The notes beneath the pieces are model-generated. The model was not told the origin of the DNA. It saw only the letters and a program-made list of their open reading frames with translations, and did not search any database. Shown here piece by piece: positions 33,814 through 41,419 of a stretch of DNA of 64,000 bases (position 1 is its first letter; the number at the start of each line of letters is the position of its first letter). The stretch comes from Bacillota bacterium. Its GTDB lineage: Bacteria > Bacillota > Sulfobacillia > JAJZIM01. The position numbers and the translations under genes were made by a program. The DNA is taken from contig JAJZIM010000005.1 of assembly GCA_021810565.1 (NCBI GenBank), positions 1 to 64,000 on the forward strand. Direction: 5' to 3'.

Positions 33814-34601
33814 GCCCGGGACCGCTGGAGGGGCGGGCCGCGGTGGTCACGGGGGCGGCTCGGGGCATCGGGCGGGCCATCGCGGAGGCCTTGGCGGTGG
33901 CGGGGGCCGCCGTGGTGCTGAACGCCTTCACCGCCGAGGATGAGGAGCAGGCGGCCCGGGCGGCCGAAGGCATCCGATCGGCGGGAGGCCGGGCGGTGGT
34001 AGCGGTGGCGGACACCGCGGCCCGAAAGCAGGTGGCGGGGTTGGTCCAGCGCTGTGCTCAGGAGTTCGGACATCTGGACATCTTCGTCAACAACGCCGGG
34101 ATCATGCTGCTGAAGCCGGCCCTGGAACTAACCGAGGAGGAGTGGCGCCGCAGCCTCGCCGTGGATCTGGACGGCTATTTCTTCGGCTGTCAGGCGGCGG
34201 CGCGCCGGATGCTCGCGGAGGGGCGCGGGGGCAAGATCATCAACGTGGCCTCCATCAACCATCGGCTGGGGCTCAAGTATCTGGCGGCCTACGACGCCGC
34301 CAAGGGCGGGGTGGTGGCCATGAGCCGCACCCTGGCCGTGGAGTGGGCCGAGCACGGCATAAACGTCAACGTGCTGTCCCCGGGTGCCGTGGAGACGCCC
34401 CTCAATCGGGACGCCTACACCGCCAAGGTGCGGCGAAACTACGCCCAGCGCATCCCCCAAGGGGTCATCGCCGCTCCGCGGGACATCGCGGGGGCGGCGG
34501 TCTTCCTGGCCTCGCCGGCCGCCGACTACGTGACCGGGGCGGAGCTGGTGGTGGACGGCGGCTTCTCGGTGAACGGCACCGTGGGCCACGGCGAGGGCTG
34601 A
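33810..34601 (+). CDS. SDR-family dehydrogenase (glucose 1-dehydrogenase-like)
   Basis: The protein has 263 residues from ATG 33810 behind GGAGGAGG, overlapping the glycosidase gene in ATGA. Classical short-chain dehydrogenase marks are present: cofactor loop T-G-A-A-R-G-I-G (14-21), N-N-A-G (94-97), catalytic Ser148, Tyr161 and Lys165, and P-G-A-V-E-T-P. Coupling to a glycosidase suggests it oxidises a released sugar or uronate derivative, as glucose 1-dehydrogenase or gluconate 5-dehydrogenase do. The exact substrate cannot be read. Confidence 0.88.
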   Translation: MSPGPLEGRAAVVTGAARGIGRAIAEALAVAGAAVVLNAFTAEDEEQAARAAEGIRSAGGRAVVAVADTAARKQVAGLVQRCAQEFGHLDIFVNNAGIMLLKPALELTEEEWRRSLAVDLDGYFFGCQAAARRMLAEGRGGKIINVASINHRLGLKYLAAYDAAKGGVVAMSRTLAVEWAEHGINVNVLSPGAVETPLNRDAYTAKVRRNYAQRIPQGVIAAPRDIAGAAVFLASPAADYVTGAELVVDGGFSVNGTVGHGEG

Positions 34602-34737
34602 GCGACGGCCCTTTCCCCAGGGTGGCCCCTGCTTTCCGGGCCGCAGGGACCTGCGCTATATTTTGGGTGGTTCAGCGTCGGCGCGCCTCGGCCAGGGGGG
34701 ATTTCGGACCTGCGGCCGAGGGAGGGAGGTGGATCCG

Positions 34738-35196
34738 GTGCGGGCGGCTTCCCCAATCTACACCGGGGAGCGACGGGGTGATCTGGTGCGACTGGACCCG
34801 GCCCTGCTCAGAGAGCGGGTGGCCCAAGCCCTGCGTCCCCTGCCGCAGGTGGCGGGTGCCTTCTTGTTCGGATCTGCCACCGGGTTCTTGCGCCCGGATT
34901 CGGACGTCGACCTGGGATTGATCTTGCGGCGCGACCCGGAGGACCTCCTGGAGGATGACACCGCCTGGGAGACGGAATTGGTCCTGGGACGAGTGGGAAA
35001 TCACCCGGTTCAGGTGAGCATCCTGCGGGAAAGGGAGAACGAGTTTGCTTTCCGGGTGTTGCGCGAGGGGGAGCCGATCTACCTGGCCGATCAGCGCAGG
35101 GTCGCGGATTTCATCGAACGGGTGGCGCGCAGCCACGACGACCCGGCTCCCTTCAGGAGCACCTTTCGCCACGCCATGGGGTGGGATTTGCCTTGA
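34738..35196 (+). CDS. MntA-like nucleotidyltransferase
   Basis: The protein has 152 residues from GTG 34738 behind GGGAGGTGG. It has the minimal nucleotidyltransferase signature G-S-A-T-G-F-L-R-P-D-S-D-V-D-L, with both aspartates of D-V-D intact. It is followed at once (TTGA overlap) by a HepT-like gene, the usual partner; in known MntA/HepT pairs the transferase adenylylates and silences the HEPN ribonuclease. Here the partner is frameshifted, so the module may be decaying, leaving the antitoxin intact. It lies at the start of the accessory island. Confidence 0.82.
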   Translation: MRAASPIYTGERRGDLVRLDPALLRERVAQALRPLPQVAGAFLFGSATGFLRPDSDVDLGLILRRDPEDLLEDDTAWETELVLGRVGNHPVQVSILRERENEFAFRVLREGEPIYLADQRRVADFIERVARSHDDPAPFRSTFRHAMGWDLP

Positions 35197-35638
35197 GCCT
35201 GGTCAACGCGAACCTGGTGGCGCAACGGCTGGCCTATATCCGGGAGCAGACCGGGCTGCGGTGCCCTTGGCCGGGAACGCCGCGCAGCTGCAGGCGAAAC
35301 TGCAAGACCCGCTGAGCTACGGCGGGATGGTCAGAGCTTTGCAGACCAGCGTGGAGGCCATGATTGATATCGCCTTCCACCTGTGTGCCCGACTGCATGC
35401 CCGGGCGCCGGAGAATGCGGCGGATGCCTTCGCGATACTGGCGGAACACGGAGATGTGCCGGCGGATTTCACGCCTATGGTGCGGCGGATGGTCGGGTTG
35501 CGCAACCTGGTGGTTAACGGGTATCTGCATGCGGACCCGCAGGCGGTGCAGCGGATAATCAACGAACACCTGGGGGACTTCGCGGCCTGGGAGCGGATCG
35601 TGCAGGGCATCCTGGACCGGGAGGCCCGGGGAGGCTGA
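35193..35638 (+). pseudogene. Frameshifted HepT (DUF86) HEPN toxin
   Basis: Translation from TTG 35193 gives L-S-L-V-N-A-N-L-V-A-Q-R-L-A-Y-I-R-E-Q, the normal HepT N-terminus, but this frame fails near 35255-35270. The remainder (L-A-G-N-A-A-Q-L-Q-A-K-L and on to 35638) is in another frame. The span of 446 nt is not a multiple of three. The HEPN motif R-N-x-x-x-H reads R-N-L-V-V-N, losing the catalytic His as well. So the toxin is probably dead, unless the shift is a sequencing error. Confidence 0.7.
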
Positions 35639-35658
35639 GGGCTGAGATCCTCCCACGG

Positions 35659-36339
35659 CTAGACGCCCCGGGAACTCTTGCGGGCCGCTGGGCGGTGAGA
35701 TCTGGGGCTCCCGGCGGGTTGCCGGAAGGACAGGGATAGGAAATGTTTGCTCGAAGGAAGGGCGAGGCGGTCGGAAGAAATCAGGCGGAGGCCGAGGCTT
35801 TCCGCGGCGGCCTGGACTTCAGCGGGCGATTTGAGGCGGTGGGACGGCATCAGGAGTTCCAATGAGGAGAACGGTGAGGGACTGAAAGGGGCGAGGTCAG
35901 GACAGGGCAATTGCAGGAGGAGGCTGAGGACGCCGCCGGGCGCAAGCTGCAACGTCAGTCTGCCCAACGTCTGGGCTACCTGGCAATACTCGAGGACCAA
36001 GGCGGCGTAGATAAAGTCCACGGGGTCGAAGGAGACCGCCGGGTACTGGATGTCGCCCGAGTACAACTCCAGGCCCGGCAGGCGCTCGGCGTGGCGGGAT
36101 CTGGTTGCGGCAATATACGCGGGATTGATGTCCACCCCGACCACCCTGGTCGTCACCGCCGGATCGATCCGGTCGAAGCCGTTTCCTCCGGCGCAGCCGA
36201 TGAAGGCAAGGGAAGGCGGCGCATGTTCCCGCAACAGCGCTTCAAAGTGATCGGCGATCATTTGGGCTTGAGCGATCTCCGGAAGGGACATGTGCCCCTC
36301 GTAGTCGGCCAACGGCACGTCGAGCCACGGACTGGACAT
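35659..36339 (-). CDS. Class I SAM-dependent methyltransferase
   Basis: The protein has 226 residues from ATG 36339, behind GGGGGAG. The Rossmann methyltransferase motif I is F-I-G-C-A-G-G-N-G-F-D (about 47-57) and the acidic residue after strand 2 is G-V-D-I-N-P-A. It is most like small type-11/12 methyltransferases. Substrate is not evident. It stands alone in the accessory island, convergent with the HepT remnant. The tail after about 205 is Arg/Ser-rich and may not be structured. Confidence 0.8.
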   Translation of the reverse strand: MSSPWLDVPLADYEGHMSLPEIAQAQMIADHFEALLREHAPPSLAFIGCAGGNGFDRIDPAVTTRVVGVDINPAYIAATRSRHAERLPGLELYSGDIQYPAVSFDPVDFIYAALVLEYCQVAQTLGRLTLQLAPGGVLSLLLQLPCPDLAPFSPSPFSSLELLMPSHRLKSPAEVQAAAESLGLRLISSDRLALPSSKHFLSLSFRQPAGSPRSHRPAARKSSRGV

Positions 36340-36599
36340 CGGGCTGCTCCCCCTCTCCCCGAGTTTCCCCACAACCCGCTCAAACCGGGCAGGGCTTCCG
36401 CTCCATGCCGGGCGGGGTCAGGCGGACTACAGCATTGATACCACCTTATTCCGTCTGCTTTCCTGCGCCCTTTCCCGGTCCGGAATTCTCCCTCGGTCGG
36501 CTGTGTTCCTCTTGGACGTCCCGGTGGCCGTCCTGGGGCTTCCAAGGGGCAGTGACGAGGGTGGTGGCGCGTGCCCGGTCACCTCACCCCTGCCCTGAC

Positions 36600-37050
36600 C
36601 TTGTCCGGCCGCCTTGCGCATGGACTCGCCGCGCAGCACGAGCTTGAGGGCGTTGCGGAGCAGGCGGTCCAGGATGGCGTCAGCCGCGGTGGGATCCGGC
36701 AACGTCCGCTCCAGGGGCGGTCGGTCGGCCACCACCGTGGAGCGCTCCCGCACCCGGTCGTCCCGCGGCCGACTGCGCCAACAGCCGCGGCATGCGCCGG
36801 TAGCGGGCGGGGAAGCCCTTGCGGGAAGCTGCGTTGCCCAGGGTGCATCCCCGCTGTGTATCGCCGGTCCCCCAGGGCCCGGTGATCACCATGTTCCGGT
36901 GCGAGCGCACCCACCCGCGGCCCGTCAAGCTGTGTGCCAGCCACCGGTTCAGGCCCCGCGGTCGGCGATGGTCGATGTCCTCCAGGCACCCAGGCAGTCG
37001 CCAACGGGCCTCCTGCACAAACCGCCGCACCTGCCGGTACCCTGGTTGAC
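36600..37050 (-). pseudogene. istB: IS21 helper ATPase IstB remnant
   Basis: Two frames together recall IstB. One (about 36780-37050) reads L-E-D-I-D-H-R-R-P-R-G-L-N-R, then [15 protein letters not shown], a Walker A in which the Lys before Thr is lost (G-T-G-D-T for G-x-G-K-T), then [10 protein letters not shown]. The other (about 36613-36690) holds the C-terminus [12 protein letters not shown] and G-E-S-M-R-K. Frameshifts and the lost Lys show decay. No istA or IS21 ends are seen. Confidence 0.75.
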
Positions 37051-37132
37051 AAGAACCCTGCGGGATGGGAAACTCATTTCGGGAGGGCAACATCGCCTGC
37101 GGGCGTGACCATAAGCTGAGAGGAGAACGGGG

Positions 37133-37249
37133 GTGAACCGGGTGGCGGTCTGGAAGTGCACCGCGTGCGGCTTCGAGAAGGAGGGGCGCTGCAAGCCCCA
37201 GAAGTGCTCGCAGTGTGGCGGCAAGGGTACCTTCGAGAAGAAGATTTAG
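37133..37249 (+). CDS. 38-residue RCKP-type rubredoxin-like protein
   Basis: This short gene starts at GTG 37133 with AGGAG upstream and encodes V-W-K-C-T-A-C-G-F-E-K-E-G-R-C-K-P, then C-S-Q-C-G-G-K-G-T-F-E-K. The two C-x2-C knuckles plus R-C-K-P are typical of a small rubredoxin-like zinc/iron-binding family common in Firmicutes. It probably binds one metal ion through four cysteines. Its role is unknown. It is followed directly by the first copy of a 164-bp repeat, which supplies a terminator-like hairpin. Confidence 0.8.
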   Translation: MNRVAVWKCTACGFEKEGRCKPQKCSQCGGKGTFEKKI

Positions 37250-37413
37250 CTGGAAACCGCAAGAGGCCGCGAAGCCTTGATTCCACTGGGCCGGATGGAG
37301 ACCGGCTTCGCGGTTGGAATCCAGGTGCCATGCCCAAGAAGCCGCTACATTCGGTAGGCGGCTTTTTGGTTCGTGGACAATCGGTGAACACGTTTTCAGA
37401 AAATCTAAGGGCT
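37250..37413 (+). repeat. 164-bp dispersed repeat, copy 1
   Basis: This segment recurs at 38614-38777 in direct orientation, same length, roughly 85% identical by eye. It begins CTGGAAACCGC right after a gene stop and ends TTTTCAGAAAATCTAAGGGC. A hairpin (AGCCGC...GCGGCT followed by TTTTT) is kept in both copies, so each copy can terminate plus-strand transcription. It could be a small non-coding RNA, a MITE-like element or a mobile 3' cassette end. Confidence 0.75.
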
Positions 37414-38064
37414 TTCGCGCAGCCTGCGCCCGGTGAAATTGATCGAACGACGGCGGTGGCCGCCGACCGGAGGCGCTCCCCCCTTCGAAGCTATCTGGAG
37501 GATACCCTGGCTGGGCTCTTTTTCGGAGTTCTAAGCGGCATGTCCTTGCGCCGCATGGGCTCCTTGGAGTTCGTCGACTGCACGGCCTTCCTGGCCGGGC
37601 TCCTCAGCACCCGGTTGTTCCGCTCCTGCATATCCAAAAAGGCGGCCCTCCGGAAGACCAGGCTGACGGCCCAAGAGGCCTGTTTCGTGGCAGACCACGG
37701 CTGGCTTGTGGCGTATTGGTGCTGTCGGGAACCTGGCGGAGAATCGTGGTGTGACCGGCGGCCAGCCCACCAGGGCTGAGGGGGTTGCCGGAAGGGCTGC
37801 CCCCCCGGGGTGGCCCTTCCCATGCCTAGAATTGTTGGGTATAATGAACGTGGTTGGACCTCAAAACGAGGTGGGCCCAAGCGGTGGGTCCAATTAGATG
37901 CGTACCACCGCAGGCACAGGACATTGGCGAAGGTGGCCGGCGCCAGCCCGTCCAGAATCCACGGGGCCGGGCACTTGTCGCGGAGTTCGTTCAGGCAATC
38001 GCCGATGGCCACAGGGAGCGCGTAGTGCGCCTCCTTGGTGAGGACTGCATTTGGGAGGCGGGGT
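37414..38064. other. Gene-poor stretch in the accessory island
   Basis: Several open frames exist on both strands, but none has a convincing start with a ribosome site or a family I recognise. The most protein-like is a minus-strand frame around 37870-38070 (containing C-L-N-E-L-R-D-K-C-P-A-P-W). Near the right end TTCCCA (37817-37822) and TATAAT (37840-37845), 17 nt apart, could form a plus-strand promoter for the DUF4160 gene. The rest may be decayed mobile DNA. Confidence 0.4.
37817..37845 (+). promoter_or_regulatory. Candidate promoter upstream of the DUF4160/DUF2442 pair
   Basis: A perfect TATAAT lies 17 nt after a weak -35 (TTCCCA), about 220 nt before the DUF4160 start, in a locally AT-rich segment. 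Confidence 0.45.
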
Positions 38065-38316
38065 ATGCCCACAGTATTCAGTGAGGGCGGCTTCCGATTT
38101 TTCTTCTACAGCAAGGACATTGGGGAGCGGCCTCATGTCCACGCACGAAATGGGGATGGCGAAGTCAAGATATGGCTGGACAGTTTCGAAGCGAAGAGGA
38201 TAAGAGGGGCAATGAAGGGCGAGGATGTGGCTGGGGCGGTAACCATCGCGAGGCGGCGCAGGGATGAAATTGTTGGGAAGTGGGAGGAAATGGTGCGTCG
38301 AGGAGGCCTGACCTGA
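38065..38316 (+). CDS. DUF4160 protein
   Basis: The protein has 83 residues from ATG 38065 behind GGGAGGCGG. It matches DUF4160: M-P-T-V-F, F-F-F-Y-S-K-D, R-P-H-V-H-A-R-N-G-D-G-E-V-K-I-W-L. Members are small proteins commonly encoded beside DUF2442, as here with a one-base overlap. The pair resembles a toxin-antitoxin arrangement, but no activity is known from sequence. The final residues (I-A-R-R-R-R-D-E-I-V-G-K-W) are complete, so the gene looks intact. Confidence 0.85.
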   Translation: MPTVFSEGGFRFFFYSKDIGERPHVHARNGDGEVKIWLDSFEAKRIRGAMKGEDVAGAVTIARRRRDEIVGKWEEMVRRGGLT

Positions 38317-38561
38317 TGGCGGTCACGAGGTCAAAATTACCGGTGGCTACAGGCGTTGACTTCACCGATAAAGAGGTGGTGTTCAACCTCTCGAATGGAG
38401 GCAAGCTGCTTTTTCCCTTGAGTGATTTCCCACGGCTAGGAAGGGCTTCGTCAGAAGAGAGAAATGGTTGGGAACTTCTCTACGGTGGTGAAAGCATTCG
38501 TTGGGAGACGATTGACGAAGATGTTTCGATTCCGCTTCTGCTTACCGGCTCATGCAAATGA
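38316..38561 (+). CDS. DUF2442 protein
   Basis: The protein has 81 residues from ATG 38316, overlapping the DUF4160 stop (TGATG) with AGGAGG upstream. Family features are V-D-F-T-D-K-E-V-V-F-N-L-S-N-G, L-S-D-F-P-R-L and the C-terminal I-D-E-D-V-S-I-P-L-L-L. DUF2442 proteins have an N-terminal fold proposed to bind DNA and often follow DUF4160, suggesting the partner or antitoxin role. The second 164-bp repeat follows about 50 nt later. Confidence 0.85.
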   Translation: MAVTRSKLPVATGVDFTDKEVVFNLSNGGKLLFPLSDFPRLGRASSEERNGWELLYGGESIRWETIDEDVSIPLLLTGSCK

Positions 38562-38613
38562 TGATGAGGGAGGAAAGCCACGGGGCCAAGAGCACCTCGG
38601 AGAGACGCTCCAG

Positions 38614-38777
38614 CTGGAAACCGCGGAAGGCCGCTAAGCCTTGATTCCACTGGGCCGGATGGGGATGCGCTTCGTGGCTGAAATCCGGGAAACATGCCAA
38701 AGAAGCCGCTACATTTGGTGGGCGGCTTTTTGGTTCGTGAACAATCGGTGAAGACGTTTTCAGAAAATCTAAGGGCT
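38614..38777 (+). repeat. 164-bp dispersed repeat, copy 2
   Basis: Direct repeat of 37250-37413 with the same ends. The AGCCGC/GCGGCT hairpin and T-run are conserved, and several loop bases differ between copies. It lies behind the DUF4160/DUF2442 pair just as copy 1 lies behind the rubredoxin-like gene, so both cap a small operon. Confidence 0.75.
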
Positions 38778-38999
38778 CAGGGCTCCAAAACAATCAAACG
38801 GGGAGATGTGGGGATACGTCAGCTTTCCGTTGCTTGGATATAGTCAAGCCATATGCTTCCCCGATCTTGACCGGATCCACCAACCATATCTTTGCCCTTC
38901 CACCACTCCCACCCGCCCACCGGCGGCCAGCCTGGCTACCTGACGGTCAGTGCCCAACGGCAGCCGGTGTTTGCCTCTGCGGAAAGCCCTCCGTCCAGG

Positions 39000-39356
39000 C
39001 TAGGACCGAGCCGCCGCAACGGGCGTCGGGCCGTTGCCATCCGTCCCAGTTCCCGCTTTCCGGGTCCTGGACGGCCAGACAAAGCTGACATCCACTGCAG
39101 CCCCGACAGCCCCTGCGATCTTGTCCAGTGTGCGCAGGGATGGGAGATGGCTCATGCTCTCCAGACGGCTGATCTCCGACTGCGGGATGCCGGCCAGCCT
39201 GCCAAGCTCGGCTTGGCTGATGTTCAGCCGCATCCGAAGACCGATCAGCGCCTTGGCGACCCTTGCGGGCAGTTCGCTTTCCTCCCATGCCGCCCGGAAG
39301 GCAGGGTCGCGCTTCAGTTGCTCATTCAGGGAGCGCTCAAGATCATCCATCACCAT
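39000..39356 (-). CDS. higA: HigA-like XRE antitoxin
   Basis: The protein has 118 residues from ATG 39356 with AAGGAAC upstream. It has an N-terminal helical segment (D-P-A-F-R-A-A-W-E-E-S-E-L) and an XRE-type helix-turn-helix: L-N-I-S-Q-A-E-L-G-R-L-A-G-I-P-Q-S-E-I-S. This matches antitoxins paired with HigB/Gp49-type toxins. The toxin remnant lies on the same strand but is separated by an inserted TnpB element of about 1.6 kb. The C-terminal 25 residues are low-complexity. Confidence 0.82.
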   Translation of the reverse strand: MVMDDLERSLNEQLKRDPAFRAAWEESELPARVAKALIGLRMRLNISQAELGRLAGIPQSEISRLESMSHLPSLRTLDKIAGAVGAAVDVSFVWPSRTRKAGTGTDGNGPTPVAAARS

Positions 39357-39382
39357 AACCGTTCCTTAAAACATGGCCTTTT

Positions 39383-41030
39383 ATACCATGCAGGCCGGGC
39401 GAACAGTTTTCCCGACCGTTTGCGCCGGGGTATCACGCCCCGGAACCGCGGCAAAACCATCCCACGACGGGCCTTGTCCGGCAGGAGCCCGGATAGGTGC
39501 CGCCGAGGATAGGGGTTTCCCCCCACCACGGCCTCCCTCGGAGGGACACCGACCACGGGCCCTTTCGGCCCGCCGCCTTTGGGCCACACGCCTCCAGTCG
39601 CTCCAGACGTGCTTCCCGCGATTCCTTTCAGGTAGCGGAAAGGCGGATCTGGACCGAAGACGCTCCCGTGCCTCAGGCCGGCAAGGCCGGGGAGCGGGCT
39701 ATCGCCACCGCCGCCGCGCAGTGCGACGACAGCCCGTAACCCGAGGCAAACTTGACCTCGCCGATCACGCTGGTGAAGGCCGGGTTCACCCCGATGACCT
39801 CCACGCCCTCCCGGGCCGCCCGGGAGAACAGCAGCTGGAAGAACTTCCGATAGGCGAAGGCGGACAGCATCCGGGCGTAGCGGGGTGAGCGCTCCCGCAG
39901 GGCGGCCTTCTTCTTCCGGAAGTCCAGCTCCTCCACCACCAGGGGCTTGCCGGAAAGCCGGGCCCAGTCCACGATGTCCGCCGCCACCTCCGCGAGGATG
40001 GCCGTCGCCCTGGCCTCGGTCTTTTTGGCCAGGTCCAGGGGAAAGGACCGGACACCCACGGGATTTCCGAAGCGGTCGATCTCGCCCACGTCCACGTGGG
40101 CCGGGTTGAAGTCCACCCCCAGGGCTCCCAGGCGCCCATCCGTGGTTATCTTGACGTCCGGGCGCTCCACCGAGGCGTGCACATACCAGGCCTCCTGGTC
40201 GTCGTGCCGCAAGAAACGGTAGGTGACCGCCTCCCCGCAGCGCAGGGCGGCGTCGGTCTCCGCTTGGCCGTAGGCGAACTTGACGTTCTTGACCAGGACG
40301 TGCTTCCCGAAGGCCGCCTCCAACTCGGGCGGCACCCGCAAACGCAAGGAGCCGTCCGGCACTCGGGTGCAGGTCTGGTTGCCCGCCAGCTCGTCCTTGG
40401 ATCCCAGGCAAAGGAACTGGGAGGAGCGCCGCTGGCGCCACGCCGCCCGCCAGGCGGCCAAGTCCGCGAAGCCGTTGGCCTTCAAGTGAAACTGGGCATG
40501 GAAAAGCTTCTTCCCGCCGAAGCAAAGGCGTACCCGTCCCGCCTCGTGGTCCGCCTGGGCGGCGGCAAGGCGTCGTTGCAATGCGTGGAGACGCCGCCTC
40601 TTCTGGTGCAGGGTGAAGCGCAGCCGGCGCCGCAGCGAAGCCGCCTGCGCGGTGCGGACCTTCTTGTCCCGGAGCTTGGCCAGGTCCCGCTCGGCCTTCT
40701 TCACCGCTTTTGCCGCCGCGGCGATGGCGTCTTGCAGGTGGGCGATGCGGTTCTTTTGGCCCTCCCGCGTCGCCGCCACCTTGCCGTCCAGGTTTGCCCG
40801 AACGGCGTTGAACTGCCGTGCGGTCAGACCGAAATTCCGGATGTACTCCCGCTTGCATTCCGAAAGCGCGCGGCAGCGCACATGAAGGTCCACGAAGAGG
40901 GCGCGCTCCGCCCGGCCGTACAGGGCGGCCATGGCGTCCAGGATCGGGTAGATGCCGCTATCAGGAACTTTCGCCCGGTAGGTCGCTTGCATTGCCCTCG
41001 GCCCCCTTCGCATTAGTATAAAATACCATG
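39383..41030 (-). mobile_element. IS200/IS605-group TnpB element inserted in a toxin-antitoxin locus
   Basis: The octamer ATACCATG occurs at both borders (39383-39390 and 41023-41030) in direct orientation. The element carries only a tnpB-type gene; no Y1 transposase tnpA is present. Removing it rejoins two halves of an open frame at T-G-G-T-A-T, in phase, restoring the end of the upstream toxin frame. Exact ends are inferred from this reconstruction; family members usually do not duplicate target sites, so the octamer may be target plus end sequence. Confidence 0.65.
39673..40992 (-). pseudogene. tnpB: TnpB (OrfB) RNA-guided nuclease-type protein, C-terminus shifted
   Basis: The intact frame gives 439 residues from ATG 40992. 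Visible are a helical, Arg/Lys-rich wedge region and a RuvC-like core: L-G-V-D-F-N-P-A-H-V-D-V, V-V-E-E-L-D-F-R-K-K-K, P-A-F-T-S-V-I-G-E-V-K-F and G-L-S-S-H-C-A-A-A-V-A-I-A-R. This subgroup lacks the usual zinc finger. After I-A-R the frame stops early. The usual ending continues in other frames, first G-L-R-H-G then K-H-V-W-S-D-W-R-R-V (about 39570-39600), indicating one or two frameshifts. The open frame extending to 41109 is fused toxin remnant. Confidence 0.75.
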
Positions 41031-41341
41031 AGACGGATTTCAATACTATCAGGACTCTATCAGTGGAGAACCCCCTTGAGCGAAAATCGGCCAGCCGCTG
41101 TTGCGCCAAGCGGATTTCTCCCTACGGCAGGCGCCCGCAGGCACCAGATGTCTTCTTGAATATGTTCCGCATGCGGCAGTCCCATGGTGGGGCCAAACGT
41201 CTTCAGGTAGTCCATGACTCGGTACATCTTCACTCTATGGCGATACTCCAGGGTTGCCAGAAACTCTTCCACCGGCTCCCTCCCGGAGGGAAGGCGGTAG
41301 AAGACTGCTGTCACAATGCGTCTTCCCCCTCCGGCCCTCAT
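41031..41341 (-). pseudogene. higB: HigB/Gp49-type (DUF891) toxin, deleted and interrupted
   Basis: From ATG 41341 the product reads V-F-Y-R-L-P-S-G-R-E-P-V-E-E-F-L and H-R-V-K-M-Y-R-V-M-D-Y-L, ending I-Q-E-D-I-W-C-L-R, typical of RelE-fold Gp49 toxins. The central strands, about 30-35 residues, are then missing. The C-terminus R-E-I-R-L-A-Q-Q-R-L-A-D-F-R-S-R appears in the next frame, so a deletion has shifted the frame. The remaining 3' end is cut off by the TnpB element. The toxin is therefore doubly inactivated while the antitoxin remains. Confidence 0.72.
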
Positions 41342-41419
41342 GATAACAAAAAAGATAAATCAAGCATGCTGCCGGGCTTGTCTCCGGGAGCTTTCCTCTT
41401 TCCCGGGGAGGTGATCCGC

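Noticed and set aside
34663-34737. Longer start (ATG 34663) for the MntA-like gene
   Set aside because: No ribosome site; GTG 34738 follows GGGAGGTGG and begins where family similarity starts.
36427-37093. Two overlapping frames as separate hypothetical proteins
   Set aside because: Together they reproduce an IstB protein in shifted frames, so they are one pseudogene.
37300-37325. B12-box-like GGAGACCGGC in repeat copy 1
   Set aside because: The other repeat copy lacks it (GGGGATGCGC), and the remaining cobalamin riboswitch core is absent.
37491-38072. Minus-strand open frame of 193 codons in the accessory island
   Set aside because: No ribosome site, no recognisable domain, and it crosses the candidate promoter for the DUF4160 pair.
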